Source: Paraburkholderia bannensis
Lineage (GTDB): Bacteria > Pseudomonadota > Gammaproteobacteria > Burkholderiales > Burkholderiaceae
DNA length: 64,000 nt
Direction: 5' to 3'
NCBI RefSeq assembly: GCF_014200455.1
Contig: NZ_JACHBW010000015.1
Location: 124,001 to 188,000, forward strand
The translations under genes and the position numbers were made by a program. Within the stretch, counting starts at the first letter, position 1. Each line of letters begins with the position of its first letter. Below are positions 43,320 to 51,293 of this stretch, piece by piece. The notes below the pieces were generated by a model, which saw nothing but the letters and a program-made list of their open reading frames with translations, was not told the DNA's origin and made no database searches.

Positions 43320-43996
43320 CAGTTCACCTCCACGCGGGTGCTGCGCGGCAGGCCCACGATCCGGGCGCCGCAGACGAAATAGAAGTCGATGCCGCACGGA
43401 AAGAGCGGCGCGAGCGCGGCGCGTTCCTGCCAGAGCGATGCAGGCAGGCCGGTGGGCGCAAAGCGCTGGGTCGTCTGGATGCCGGGGCCGCTGAGCGTGA
43501 GCGGCGCGCCGTCCGTGAGCGAATCGACGCGCACGAACACGGTGGCCGACTGCTCGGGCGATTCGGCCGTGCCGCATGCGAAGGTGTCGAGCGGCGGCAG
43601 CATGGCGGCGTCATGCACATAGGCGAAAGCGGCTTCGCGCGGCGTGGCGGCGAGCGGCGCGTCCGCGTGAAAGCGCAGGGCGGCGGCGAGCGCGGCGTCG
43701 GGCTGGGCGAGCCAGATGGGGGTGGCGTAGTCGGCCAGCGCGAGCAGCGCGGCGAAGGCCGCGAGACCGGCGCGCGGCGTGCCGTCGCTGGCGGCTTCGA
43801 TGGCCTCGGCGGCGGGCAGCGGGGTCTCGATCAATTCGATCGTGCCGGGACGTGAAAGCGCGTTCAGCAGCGTACGGAACACCGCTTGCGTGTCGTGAAC
43901 CGGATCGGCGAAACCCGGCGCGAGCACGTCGAGCGACAGATGCACGGCGGCAGCGTTCGCCCCGGCGAAATCGGCAGTCATGGCGCCTTCGTTCAT
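43319..43996 (-). CDS. phnH: C-P lyase core subunit PhnH
   Basis: A 225-residue protein. PGFADPVHDTQAVFRTLLNALSRPG is the conserved PhnH opening; CGIDFYFVCGARIVGLPRSTRVE closes it. The ATG at 43996 overlaps the phnG stop (ATGA), supporting this start over later methionines. PhnH is a pseudo-PLP-transferase-fold scaffold of the C-P lyase core complex. Confidence 0.94.
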   Translation of the reverse strand: MNEGAMTADFAGANAAAVHLSLDVLAPGFADPVHDTQAVFRTLLNALSRPGTIELIETPLPAAEAIEAASDGTPRAGLAAFAALLALADYATPIWLAQPDAALAAALRFHADAPLAATPREAAFAYVHDAAMLPPLDTFACGTAESPEQSATVFVRVDSLTDGAPLTLSGPGIQTTQRFAPTGLPASLWQERAALAPLFPCGIDFYFVCGARIVGLPRSTRVEVN

Positions 43997-44505
43997 GCGT
44001 CACCTCGAACCATCGTGAAGAATTCGACCCGGGTGCTGGCGGTGTCGTCGCGGCGCGCGGCGCGCTGTTCGGCCAGACGTGCGGCCAGCGGCTCGATCAA
44101 CTGCGCGTGCAGGCGGCCGTGGCGCTCGGGCTGCTGCAACAGGGCGTCGGCCAGCGCGGCGAGTTCGGCGCGGCGTTTGTCGCGGCCCAGATGGCAGGCG
44201 ACGCCCACCGTGGCGGCCTGCGTGCCGTGCGCCGCGCCGTCCGGCGCACGCAGGCGCAGCGTGGCGCGCGTGACGGTGGCTTCGCCCAGGTTGAAGGCGT
44301 TGCCGGTGCCGCCGACGCGCCCGCGCACCATCGCGAGGCCGGTTTGGGGGGCGCGCAGCCAGTCGAAGGAAGGCGCCGGCTCGCCGCCGAGCGCCGCGGC
44401 CAAGGCCGCTTCGAGCTCGGCGCGCGGCGTGCGCGCGAGAACCGCCATCCAGGCGCGGCGCGCGGCTGAACCGGCGGCGGTGGATGGGGCGGAGGAAGCG
44501 TTCAT
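43993..44505 (-). CDS. phnG: C-P lyase core subunit PhnG
   Basis: A 170-residue protein. RRAWMAVLARTPRAEL, MVRGRVGGTGNAFNLGEATVTRA and HLGRDKRRAELAALADALLQ are family motifs. First gene of the minus-strand phn operon, so the promoter lies in 44506-44785, where the 18-bp palindrome is found. The N-terminus is about 15 residues longer than in E. coli. Confidence 0.94.
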   Translation of the reverse strand: MNASSAPSTAAGSAARRAWMAVLARTPRAELEAALAAALGGEPAPSFDWLRAPQTGLAMVRGRVGGTGNAFNLGEATVTRATLRLRAPDGAAHGTQAATVGVACHLGRDKRRAELAALADALLQQPERHGRLHAQLIEPLAARLAEQRAARRDDTASTRVEFFTMVRGDA

Positions 44506-44659
44506 CGGAGTTCCTGTGTCGTGAACGGAATTGAACTGCGGATAAAACAGGGGCGAAACGAGATCAAAGCGTGATCAAGGCGCGGTTGGTTGAAACACTT
44601 GCCGGATTGCGCACCTCGCAGGGCGTCGCGACGTCGGGACATTGGAGCATCTATTCATC

Positions 44660-44677
44660 TAAACGTCTAGACGTTTA
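44660..44677. promoter_or_regulatory. Predicted PhnF operator, perfect 18-bp palindrome
   Basis: TAAACGTCTAGACGTTTA is identical on both strands. It lies between divergent phnG and phnF, 109 bp before phnF and 155 bp before phnG. GTCTAGAC-centred sites are typical of HutC/PhnF-type GntR regulators. No Pho-box direct repeat was recognised nearby. Confidence 0.75.
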
Positions 44678-44785
44678 ATGTTACAGTGAACGCGCACCGG
44701 CGCTGAAGACGTTTTCATATTTTCATCACGCCCTGGCCACTACAATGCGCAAAACGCTATTGAAACCGAGGGGAATGACAGCACC

Positions 44786-45541
44786 ATGACATCGAACGAC
44801 GACGCGCAACACAGCACGCTCGAACGCGGCGCAGGGCTGGCGGTGTGGCGGCAGATCGAGCAGATCCTCGCAGCCGAGATCGCCGCGAAGGGTTTCGGCG
44901 ACGATGGCCGCCTGCCGAGCGAAGGCGAACTGGCGAAGCGCTTCGACGTCAACCGGCATACGGTGCGGCGCGCGATGCTGGGCCTCGCTGCCCAGGGTCT
45001 CGTGAGCGTCGAGCAGGGGCGCGGCACCTTCGTGCAGCCCGGCGCGATCGACTACAGCATCGGCAAGCGCACGCGTTTCACGGAAAACCTGCAGCGTCAT
45101 CAGCATTCGGCGGTGGGCAAGCTGCTGGCGTCGTCGCGCGTGAAGGCCGATCCGGCGGTGGCCAAGGCGCTGGGGCTGCGCGCGGGCGCATTGGTCTATC
45201 GGCTCGAAACGCTGCACGAGTCGGACGGCGTGCCGCTCACCTACGCGCGCAGCTGGTATCCGGCCGCGCGTTTCGCCGATCTGCCCGCGGTCATGGAGCG
45301 CGTGGACAGCACGTCCAAGGCGTTGGCGGAATTTGGCGTGAGCGACTATCTGCGCAAATGGAGCCGTATCGGCAGCGTGTTGCCCGAGCCGGAAGTCGCG
45401 CGGCGTTTGAACATCAATCGACAGCAGCCGGTGCTCTGGGTCGAAAACGTCGACGTCGATCTGGAAGGCGTGGCGATCAAATACGGCGTGACGCATTTCG
45501 CAGCGGACCGCGTGCAACTGATGGTGGAGCACGAGATATGA
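44786..45541 (+). CDS. phnF: Phosphonate metabolism transcriptional regulator PhnF (GntR/UTRA)
   Basis: A 251-residue HutC-subfamily regulator: winged helix with LAKRFDVNRHTVRRAMLGLAAQGLVSVEQGRGTFV split as LAKRFDVNRHTVRRAM and GLVSVEQGRGTFV (about residues 48-85), then a UTRA domain (about 100-245) with LETLHESDGVPLTYARSW. It starts the plus-strand unit phnF-DUF1045-phnN, divergent from phnGHIJKLM, with the perfect palindrome between. It probably represses both until a phosphonate-derived ligand binds. Confidence 0.93.
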   Translation: MTSNDDAQHSTLERGAGLAVWRQIEQILAAEIAAKGFGDDGRLPSEGELAKRFDVNRHTVRRAMLGLAAQGLVSVEQGRGTFVQPGAIDYSIGKRTRFTENLQRHQHSAVGKLLASSRVKADPAVAKALGLRAGALVYRLETLHESDGVPLTYARSWYPAARFADLPAVMERVDSTSKALAEFGVSDYLRKWSRIGSVLPEPEVARRLNINRQQPVLWVENVDVDLEGVAIKYGVTHFAADRVQLMVEHEI

Positions 45542-46284
45542 GCACCGAAATGAGCGCCGCCCACGACCTCTGGAGCGCGGCGACGCGCTTTGCGATCTAT
45601 TACGCGCCGCCGCGCGACAGCATCTGGTGGCGCGCCGGTTGCGCGTGGCTTGGCCGCGACCCGGAAAGCGGCGCGCCGCTTGCGCCGCCGCAGCCTGTGG
45701 AACTGGACCAGCCGCTTGCGGCGCTGACCGTCGTGCCCGCTCGATATGGCTGGCACGGCACGCTGGTGCCGCCGTTTCGCCTCGCCGATGGCGTGACGCC
45801 GCAGACGCTCCTTGCCGCTACGCAGGCCTGGGCCGCGCGGCGCGCGCGCTTCGCGGTGAAGGCGGAAGCGGCTACTTTGAGCCGATTCGTCGCGGTTAAG
45901 GCAAGCGACGATGCGGGCGCGCAGGCGCTTCAGGACCTGGCCGCCGACGCCTTGCGCACGCTCGGCTCGCTGCGCGCCGCGCAGACAAACGCCGAACTGG
46001 CGAAGCGCCTGGACGCGCCGCTCACGCCGCGCCAGCGCGACTACGTGGAAACCTGGGGCTATCCGTATGTGTTCGACGAGTTCCGCTTTCATATGACGCT
46101 ATCCGATTCGCTCGACGATGCGCCCGCGCGCGCCGCGCTCACGCAGGCCTGGAACGCGCAGATGCACGATGCGGGCGCGTTGCCCGTGCATGGCGTGGCG
46201 ATCTACGTCGAGCCGCAGCCGGGCGCGCCCTTTGTGCTGTGGCAGCGCGTGGATTTCGCGCAGCAGCAGGAGGCAGCGGCATGA
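45538..46284 (+). CDS. DUF1045 phosphonate-metabolism protein, probable 2H phosphoesterase
   Basis: A 248-residue protein whose ATG overlaps the phnF stop (ATGA) and whose stop overlaps phnN. It opens RFAIYYAPPRDSIWWRAG, typical of DUF1045. Two HxT motifs, His73-Gly-Thr75 in YGWHGTLVPPF and His185-Met-Thr187 in FRFHMTLSD, are spaced as in 2H phosphoesterases, which open cyclic phosphates. C-P lyase releases ribose 1,2-cyclic phosphate 5-phosphate, normally opened by PhnP; no phnP is in the window. A PhnP-like role is therefore attractive but inferred. Confidence 0.85.
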   Translation: MSTEMSAAHDLWSAATRFAIYYAPPRDSIWWRAGCAWLGRDPESGAPLAPPQPVELDQPLAALTVVPARYGWHGTLVPPFRLADGVTPQTLLAATQAWAARRARFAVKAEAATLSRFVAVKASDDAGAQALQDLAADALRTLGSLRAAQTNAELAKRLDAPLTPRQRDYVETWGYPYVFDEFRFHMTLSDSLDDAPARAALTQAWNAQMHDAGALPVHGVAIYVEPQPGAPFVLWQRVDFAQQQEAAA

Positions 46285-46835
46285 CGGCCCGCCTGATTTA
46301 CGTGATGGGCCCATCGGGCGCAGGCAAGGACACGCTGCTTGGCTATGCGCGCACGCGGCTCGCAGCGGAAGGCGTGGTGTTCGCACATCGCTACATCACG
46401 CGCGAGGAGGGCGGCGGCGAAAACCACATCGCGCTCACCGACACCGAATTCGAAGCGCGCGCGCGGCTGGGCCTGTTCGCGCTGCAGTGGCGCAGCCACG
46501 CGCTGCGCTATGGGATCGGCGTGGAAGTCGAGCAGTGGCTCAAGCTGGGCTGCACCGTCGTGGTGAACGGCTCGCGCGCCTACGTGAATGAAGCGCTGGC
46601 GCGTTTTCCGCGCATGACGCTCGTGCATGTGAATGCCGCGCAACATGTGCTGGCCGCACGGCTTGCTTCGCGAGCGCGCGAAACGCCCGAACAAGTCGCC
46701 GAACGGCTGGCGCGGCGCGCGCCGTTCGACGTGCCCGAAGGCGCGACCTTCGTGCAGATCGATAATTCCGGACGGATCGAGGATGCGGGCGCGGCCTTCG
46801 TCGCGGCGGTGCAGCGGGTGGCGCTCAAGGGCTGA
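46281..46835 (+). CDS. phnN: Ribose 1,5-bisphosphokinase PhnN
   Basis: A 184-residue P-loop kinase of the guanylate-kinase fold. The ATG (MTARLIYVMGPSGAGKDTLL) overlaps the DUF1045 stop. Walker A is GPSGAGKDT (residues 10-18), with HRYITREEGGGENHIALT the substrate segment. It phosphorylates ribose 1,5-bisphosphate to PRPP, completing use of the sugar carrier from the C-P lyase pathway. Confidence 0.94.
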   Translation: MTARLIYVMGPSGAGKDTLLGYARTRLAAEGVVFAHRYITREEGGGENHIALTDTEFEARARLGLFALQWRSHALRYGIGVEVEQWLKLGCTVVVNGSRAYVNEALARFPRMTLVHVNAAQHVLAARLASRARETPEQVAERLARRAPFDVPEGATFVQIDNSGRIEDAGAAFVAAVQRVALKG

Positions 46836-46988
46836 GACGGCCGGTGCACCGTGCGCCGCGCCGGGGGCTGGGTATTTTTGGCCACGCGCTGCGCTCATGA
46901 GAAGATGACGCCGCCCCGCGGATCGCTACAAAACGCCACAGCAATACGCCACAGCAAAACGCCGCGACCAATCCACACGAGACCGCCC

Positions 46989-47884
46989 TTGGACCGTTTC
47001 CAGGAGATGCAGATTTTCACGCGCATCGTCGACCGCCGCAGCTTCACGCAGGCGGCCGAGGACCTGAATTTGCCGCGCGCCACCGTCACCAATTCGATCA
47101 AGCGTCTCGAGACGCGCCTGGGCGTGCGCCTGCTGGAACGCACCACACGGCAGGTGAAGCCCACGCCCGACGGCGACGCCTACTATCAACGCTGCACGCG
47201 CCTGCTGGCCGATCTCGAAGAAACCGAGGAGGCCTTTCGCGACACCGATCCGCACGGCCGCCTGCGCGTGAACATGCAAGGCACGCTCGCGCAGTACTTC
47301 GTGATGCCGCGTCTGCCGCAATTTCTGGCGCGCTACCCGCGCATCGAACTCTTTATCGGCTCGGGCGACCATTTCGTCGATCTGGTGCGCGAGGGCATCG
47401 ACTGCGTGCTGCGTGCGGGCGAACTCAGCGATTCGTCGATGATCGCGCGGCGCGTCGCGCTGCTCGAACAGGTGACGGTCGCGAGTCCCGCCTATCTCGA
47501 ACGGTACGGCGATCCCGCTTCGATCGAAGCGTTGCTGGATGGGCACCGCGCCGTCAACTACCTTTCGCCGGCTACGGGCCGCGCCCATCCGCTCGAATTC
47601 GCGCGCTGCCCGACGGCGTGCGCAATATCACGCTGCCGGGTCCGGTGGGCGTGAATGGCGCGGAGTTGTATACGGCGGGTGCGCTTGCGGGCCTTGGCCT
47701 CGTGCAGGTGCCGCGTTATCGCGTGCGCGAGCAACTGGCCAACGGCGAGCTGTGCGTGGTGCTGGCCGATCAGCCGCCCCCGCCGATGCCGGTTTCCGTG
47801 ATGTTTCCGCAGGCACGCCAGCTTTCGCTGCGCGTGCGCACCTTTGCGGACTGGCTCGTGCAGGTTTTCGCGGACATCGGCTGA
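46989..47884 (+). pseudogene. LysR-type regulator broken by a single-base frameshift
   Basis: The first frame gives a LysR N-terminus DRFQEMQIFTRIVDRRSFTQ with HTH AAEDLNLPRATVTNSIKRL and most of the effector domain up to RAHPLEFAR near 47608. It then runs into an unrelated tail and stops at 47654. The matching C-terminus, LPDGVRNITLPGPVGVNGAELYTAG to VQVFADIG, continues in the -1 frame to 47884. Adding one C in GCGCGCTGCCC (about 47608) restores the gene, so one base is missing. It is either a recent pseudogene or a sequencing error. The start is taken at TTG 46989 (family opening LDRFQEMQIF); ATG codons upstream are possible. Confidence 0.85.
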
Positions 47885-48020
47885 AACGGCGGCTGGTCCT
47901 GATGCTGGGTCGTCAGCCGGCGGTACGCCGTTGCGCACATCGGTATGAGGGGCGTGGCTGGCTGTCATGCGGTCCTTGGTCGGGTGAGCCGGGCGGCTGG
48001 CGGCTGACAGCGCTTGAGGC

Positions 48021-48050
48021 TTGACTTAGAGTGCACTCGAAGTCCTAACC
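48021..48050 (+). promoter_or_regulatory. MerR-type promoter with dyad in a 19-bp spacer
   Basis: A -35 TTGACT (48021-48026) and -10 TAACCT (48046-48051) are separated by 19 bp, longer than normal, and the spacer contains the perfect palindrome GAGTGCACTC (48029-48038). This is the hallmark of promoters activated by MerR proteins through DNA untwisting. The merR gene starts 11 bp downstream. Confidence 0.8.
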
Positions 48051-48061
48051 TGAGATCCGTC

Positions 48062-48571
48062 ATGTCGAAACCCCTGACTATCGGCCAGGTGGCCGCGGCC
48101 ACCGGCGTCACCACCCACACGCTACGTTACTACGAGCAGGCCGGGCTGCTGCGCGCCATCGGACGCACGCAGGCCGGGCATCGGCTGTATTCGCCCGCGG
48201 ATAGGGACTGGCTGCAGTTCGTCATGCGTCTGAAAGCGACCGGCATGCCGATCGCGTCGATCCAGGCGTTCTCCGAACTGCGCGCGCAGGGCGAGGCGAC
48301 CTACGATGCCCGGCGCGAGATGCTGGCGGCGCATCGCAACGAGGTGCTGGCGCGCATCGACGATCTGCAGGCCAATCTGGCGGCGATCACCGACAAGATC
48401 GCCTGGTACGAGACGGCGGCGCGGGACGCGGCGCGACATGACGAAGACGCTCAAACCCATCGACAGGAAGAGGATTCGCCATGGATATCGGAACCCACGC
48501 AGAGCCCAACAAGCGCGACACGAAGCGCGACCACAAGCAAGACCGCTATGCGCAAGGCTGGCAAAAGCTGA
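48062..48571 (+). CDS. MerR family transcriptional regulator
   Basis: A 169-residue MerR protein. The ATG (MSKPLTIGQVAAATGVTTHTLRYYEQAGLL) gives the canonical helix-turn-helix and wing (GHRLYSPADRDWLQFVMRLKATGMPI), then the dimerisation coiled coil (HRNEVLARIDDLQANLAAITDKI). There are no conserved Cys metal ligands, so it probably senses organic or oxidative signals. The frame overruns the start of the next gene by 91 bases; the last 30 residues are probably non-functional tail. Autoregulated promoter just upstream. Confidence 0.9.
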   Translation: MSKPLTIGQVAAATGVTTHTLRYYEQAGLLRAIGRTQAGHRLYSPADRDWLQFVMRLKATGMPIASIQAFSELRAQGEATYDARREMLAAHRNEVLARIDDLQANLAAITDKIAWYETAARDAARHDEDAQTHRQEEDSPWISEPTQSPTSATRSATTSKTAMRKAGKS

Positions 48572-48924
48572 AAGAGATCGACGGTGCGGCCGGCGAGAAA
48601 GTCGTCGCGGCACTCGCGCCGATTGCGCCGGATTTCGGCCGCTTGCTGATCGAGTTCGGCTTCGGCGACATCTATAGCCGGCCGCAACTCGATCTGCGTG
48701 CCCGCGAAATCGCCACGATTGCCGCGCTGGCCGCGCTCGGCAACGCACAGCCGCAGTTGAAGATACACATCGAGGCCGCCCTGAATGTCGGCTGCACCCG
48801 CGACGAGATCGTCGAGGTGTTCATGCAGATGGCGCTGTATGCCGGGTTCCCGGCGGCGCTCAATGCATTGTTCGCCGCGCGGGAGGTGTTCGCTGAGTGC
48901 GAGGTGGCGGAGTCAGCCGACTGA
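48481..48924 (+). CDS. Carboxymuconolactone decarboxylase family protein
   Basis: A 147-residue all-helical protein starting MDIGTHAEPNKRD, with AGGAAGAGG upstream inside the merR frame. The CMD domain (about residues 55-135) reads QLDLRAREIATIAALAALGN, IHIEAALNVGCTRDEIVEV and QMALYAGFPAALNAL. It lacks the CxxC of AhpD, so a peroxidase role is unlikely by that mechanism; a decarboxylase or other lactone role is possible. Overlap with merR and the shared promoter show it is the MerR target. Confidence 0.88.
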   Translation: MDIGTHAEPNKRDTKRDHKQDRYAQGWQKLKEIDGAAGEKVVAALAPIAPDFGRLLIEFGFGDIYSRPQLDLRAREIATIAALAALGNAQPQLKIHIEAALNVGCTRDEIVEVFMQMALYAGFPAALNALFAAREVFAECEVAESAD

Positions 48925-48957
48925 TCCGGAGCATACGAGGCGCGCCGCGAACCTCCC

Positions 48958-49782
48958 TCAAGTCCGCCGCGAAACCATCCCCGAGACGCGCTGGGCCGCC
49001 TGCTGCAGCGGCTGCAGGAAGGTCTTGACCATCTGTTTGGCCGAAGTGCGCTGCGCATTGCCGCTGATGTTCATCGCGGCAATCACGCGCCCCTGGCGGT
49101 TGCGGATCGGCGCGGAGATCGAGATCAGCCCGCCTTCCAGTTCCTGATCGACGATGGCCCAGCCCTGCTCGCGCACCTGGGCGATGATCTTCTTGAGCTC
49201 TTCCTTGTCGGTCACGGTGCGCGGCGTGTGCGCGTAGAGCGGCGACGCGCCCAGCGTAGCGTCGAGCGCGTCTTCGTCGAGCGCGGACAACAGCACGCGC
49301 CCCATCGAGGTGCAATACGCAGGCAGGCGGCTGCCGATCGACAGGTTGATCGTCATGATCTTGTGCGTGGGCACGCGCAGCACGTAGACGATCTCGGTGC
49401 GGTCCAGCACGGCCGCCGAGCAGCTTTCGTGCACTTCGGCCGAAAGCGCCTCCATGACCGGCTCGGCCAGATTCCAGAACGGCATCGACGTCAGATAGGC
49501 AAACCCGAGGTCGAGAATCTTGGGCGTGAGGCGGAACAGCCGCCCCTCGGCCTCGACGTAGCCCAGCGTCTGCAGCGTCAGCAGGATGCGCCGCGCGCCC
49601 GCGCGCGTGAGGCCGGTGGCGGCGGCAACGTCGGTGAGCGTCTGCTCGGGGTGCTCGGCGTTGAACGCGCGGATCACGGAAAGCCCGCGCGCGAACGACT
49701 GCACATAGGAGTCGCCCGGCTTTTCGGGGATGTCCGTCTGCTCGTCGGAAGGGGCGGGCGGTACGCGGGTGGCGGGGTTCAT
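48958..49782 (-). CDS. IclR family regulator, PcaR/PcaU/PobR type
   Basis: A 274-residue IclR protein. The winged helix (about residues 25-85) contains DSYVQSFARGLSVIRAFN and TDVAAATGLTRAGARRILLTL; the effector domain has the PcaR-type blocks RLPAYCTSMGRVLLSAL and QGWAIVDQELEGGLISISAPI. This subgroup controls beta-ketoadipate pathway genes in response to aromatic-acid intermediates. The ATG chosen lacks a clear ribosome site. A pcaF-like thiolase with a PcaR-like site lies 5 kb downstream (54391-55751), so a regulatory link is plausible. Confidence 0.87.
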   Translation of the reverse strand: MNPATRVPPAPSDEQTDIPEKPGDSYVQSFARGLSVIRAFNAEHPEQTLTDVAAATGLTRAGARRILLTLQTLGYVEAEGRLFRLTPKILDLGFAYLTSMPFWNLAEPVMEALSAEVHESCSAAVLDRTEIVYVLRVPTHKIMTINLSIGSRLPAYCTSMGRVLLSALDEDALDATLGASPLYAHTPRTVTDKEELKKIIAQVREQGWAIVDQELEGGLISISAPIRNRQGRVIAAMNISGNAQRTSAKQMVKTFLQPLQQAAQRVSGMVSRRT

Positions 49783-50393
49783 GGCGTCGTGGCGTCGGAT
49801 CAAGGGCTGGAGGCGGCGCGAAAGGAACCCAAGACGATAGCGCAAGCGCTTTGTTTCGCCAACCGGCACGCGGCGGTGGGGCGGCGCATCGGCGTGAAAA
49901 ATACAAGCGGGGTGCGTCGTTTATCAGAATGGGTTGTTTGATTTTTCGCAAGTAAATTGCTGGCCGCCTGGATTGACGATTCGATTGAATATCGATAAGG
50001 GAATTAATCGTCTTGGTTTAATCATCAGTCAATTAAAGGGGTGTTCTGAGAAGTTACGGATGCCGGTTATTTTTGGCTAACTCTGTTAGTCGCAACCTTT
50101 CGCCACATTCACACGAATTTTCGCCTGAAGAATAGTCGATATCGCTTGCGGCGCATTGTCGCGCAGGCATCTCCGGTAATTGGAAAGATAACTGAAAGAT
50201 ATGTGTGTCGTTCCGTCGCGCCGGTACGTATGCGCTTTGGTGCCCTCAATAAACCTTGGCCTAAATCAAATTTTTGAAGAAGTCGTTTCCGTAGAATTTC
50301 GCTAAAAACGGTACGGGTGCATTTTGCATGGCGGGTTTTGCAATGCGAATGCGTGACAGCGTTCAAAGTGGTTAAACGGAAAAGCAGGCAAAC
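49783..50393. other. Promoter region of iclR and cyoABCD (611 bp)
   Basis: No gene is supported. The middle (about 49920-50080) is AT-rich, with TTGAATATCGAT-type words, and probably holds the oxygen- or redox-responsive control of cyo, but no perfect FNR/ANR or other known box was found. Function of the remainder unknown. Confidence 0.4.
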
Positions 50394-51287
50394 ATGAAGA
50401 GAAAAGCCTTCAAAAGGTGGTTAATCCCCCTCGGCGGCGGGCTCGTCGCCACGCTAGCGGGATGTAGCGGCAACCTCACAGTGCTCGACCCCAAGGGCAG
50501 CGTCGGCGTCGCCGAAAAATCCCTCATCGCCACGGCCACGTGGGCCATGCTGCTCGTGGTGGTGCCGGTGATCCTGCTCACGCTCTATTTCGCCTGGCGC
50601 TACCGCGCGTCCAACCGCAATGCCACCTATGCGCCCAAGTGGGCGCATTCCACGGCGATCGAAGTCGTCGTGTGGACCATTCCGGCCATCATCATCCTGT
50701 TCCTTGCCGTACTCACCTGGAAGACCACGCACGAGCTCGACCCCTACAAGCCGCTCGAATCGAACGTGAAGCCCATCAATGTCGAGGTTGTAGCGCTCGA
50801 CTGGAAGTGGCTCTTCATCTATCCGGATCTCGGCATCGCCACGGTGAACCAGCTTGCGGTGCCGGTGGGCACGCCGGTCAATTTTCGCATCACGTCGGAT
50901 TCGGTGATGAATTCGTTCTTCATCCCGCAACTGGGCACCCAGGTCTACGCAATGGCGGGCATGCAGACGCGTCTGCACCTCGTCGCCGACGAAGCCGGCA
51001 ATTACGAAGGCATTTCGGCCAACTACAGCGGCAAGGGCTTCTCGGACATGAAGTTCCGCACGCTCGCTACCAGCCAGCAGGACTTCGACGCCTGGGTGCA
51101 GAAGGTCAAGGCCTCGCACGACGGTCTGTCGATGGACCAGTACGCGGGCGTCGCACAGCCGACCGAGAAGGCGCCGGTGCAGTACTTCTCGACGGTCGAT
51201 CCGAAGCTCTTCAACAACATCATCGCGAAGTACAACAACGGCCACGTCACGGACTTCAATGACCCGTCGTGCGTGACCAAGGGGTAA
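50394..51287 (+). CDS. cyoA: Cytochrome bo3 ubiquinol oxidase subunit II
   Basis: A 297-residue lipoprotein: lipobox LAGCSG with Cys24, two membrane helices (about 42-65 and 85-108) and a periplasmic cupredoxin-like domain (about 125-285) that lacks the CuA ligands, as in quinol oxidases (EVVALDWKWLFIYPDLGIATVN). First gene of cyoABCD; it forms part of the quinol oxidase proton pump. Confidence 0.96.
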   Translation: MKRKAFKRWLIPLGGGLVATLAGCSGNLTVLDPKGSVGVAEKSLIATATWAMLLVVVPVILLTLYFAWRYRASNRNATYAPKWAHSTAIEVVVWTIPAIIILFLAVLTWKTTHELDPYKPLESNVKPINVEVVALDWKWLFIYPDLGIATVNQLAVPVGTPVNFRITSDSVMNSFFIPQLGTQVYAMAGMQTRLHLVADEAGNYEGISANYSGKGFSDMKFRTLATSQQDFDAWVQKVKASHDGLSMDQYAGVAQPTEKAPVQYFSTVDPKLFNNIIAKYNNGHVTDFNDPSCVTKG

Positions 51288-51293
51288 GCAGTC

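Noticed and set aside
44506..44785. Pho box upstream of phnG
   Set aside because: No pair of CTGTCAT-like direct repeats with 4-bp spacing was found; only weak TTACAGTGA-like words.
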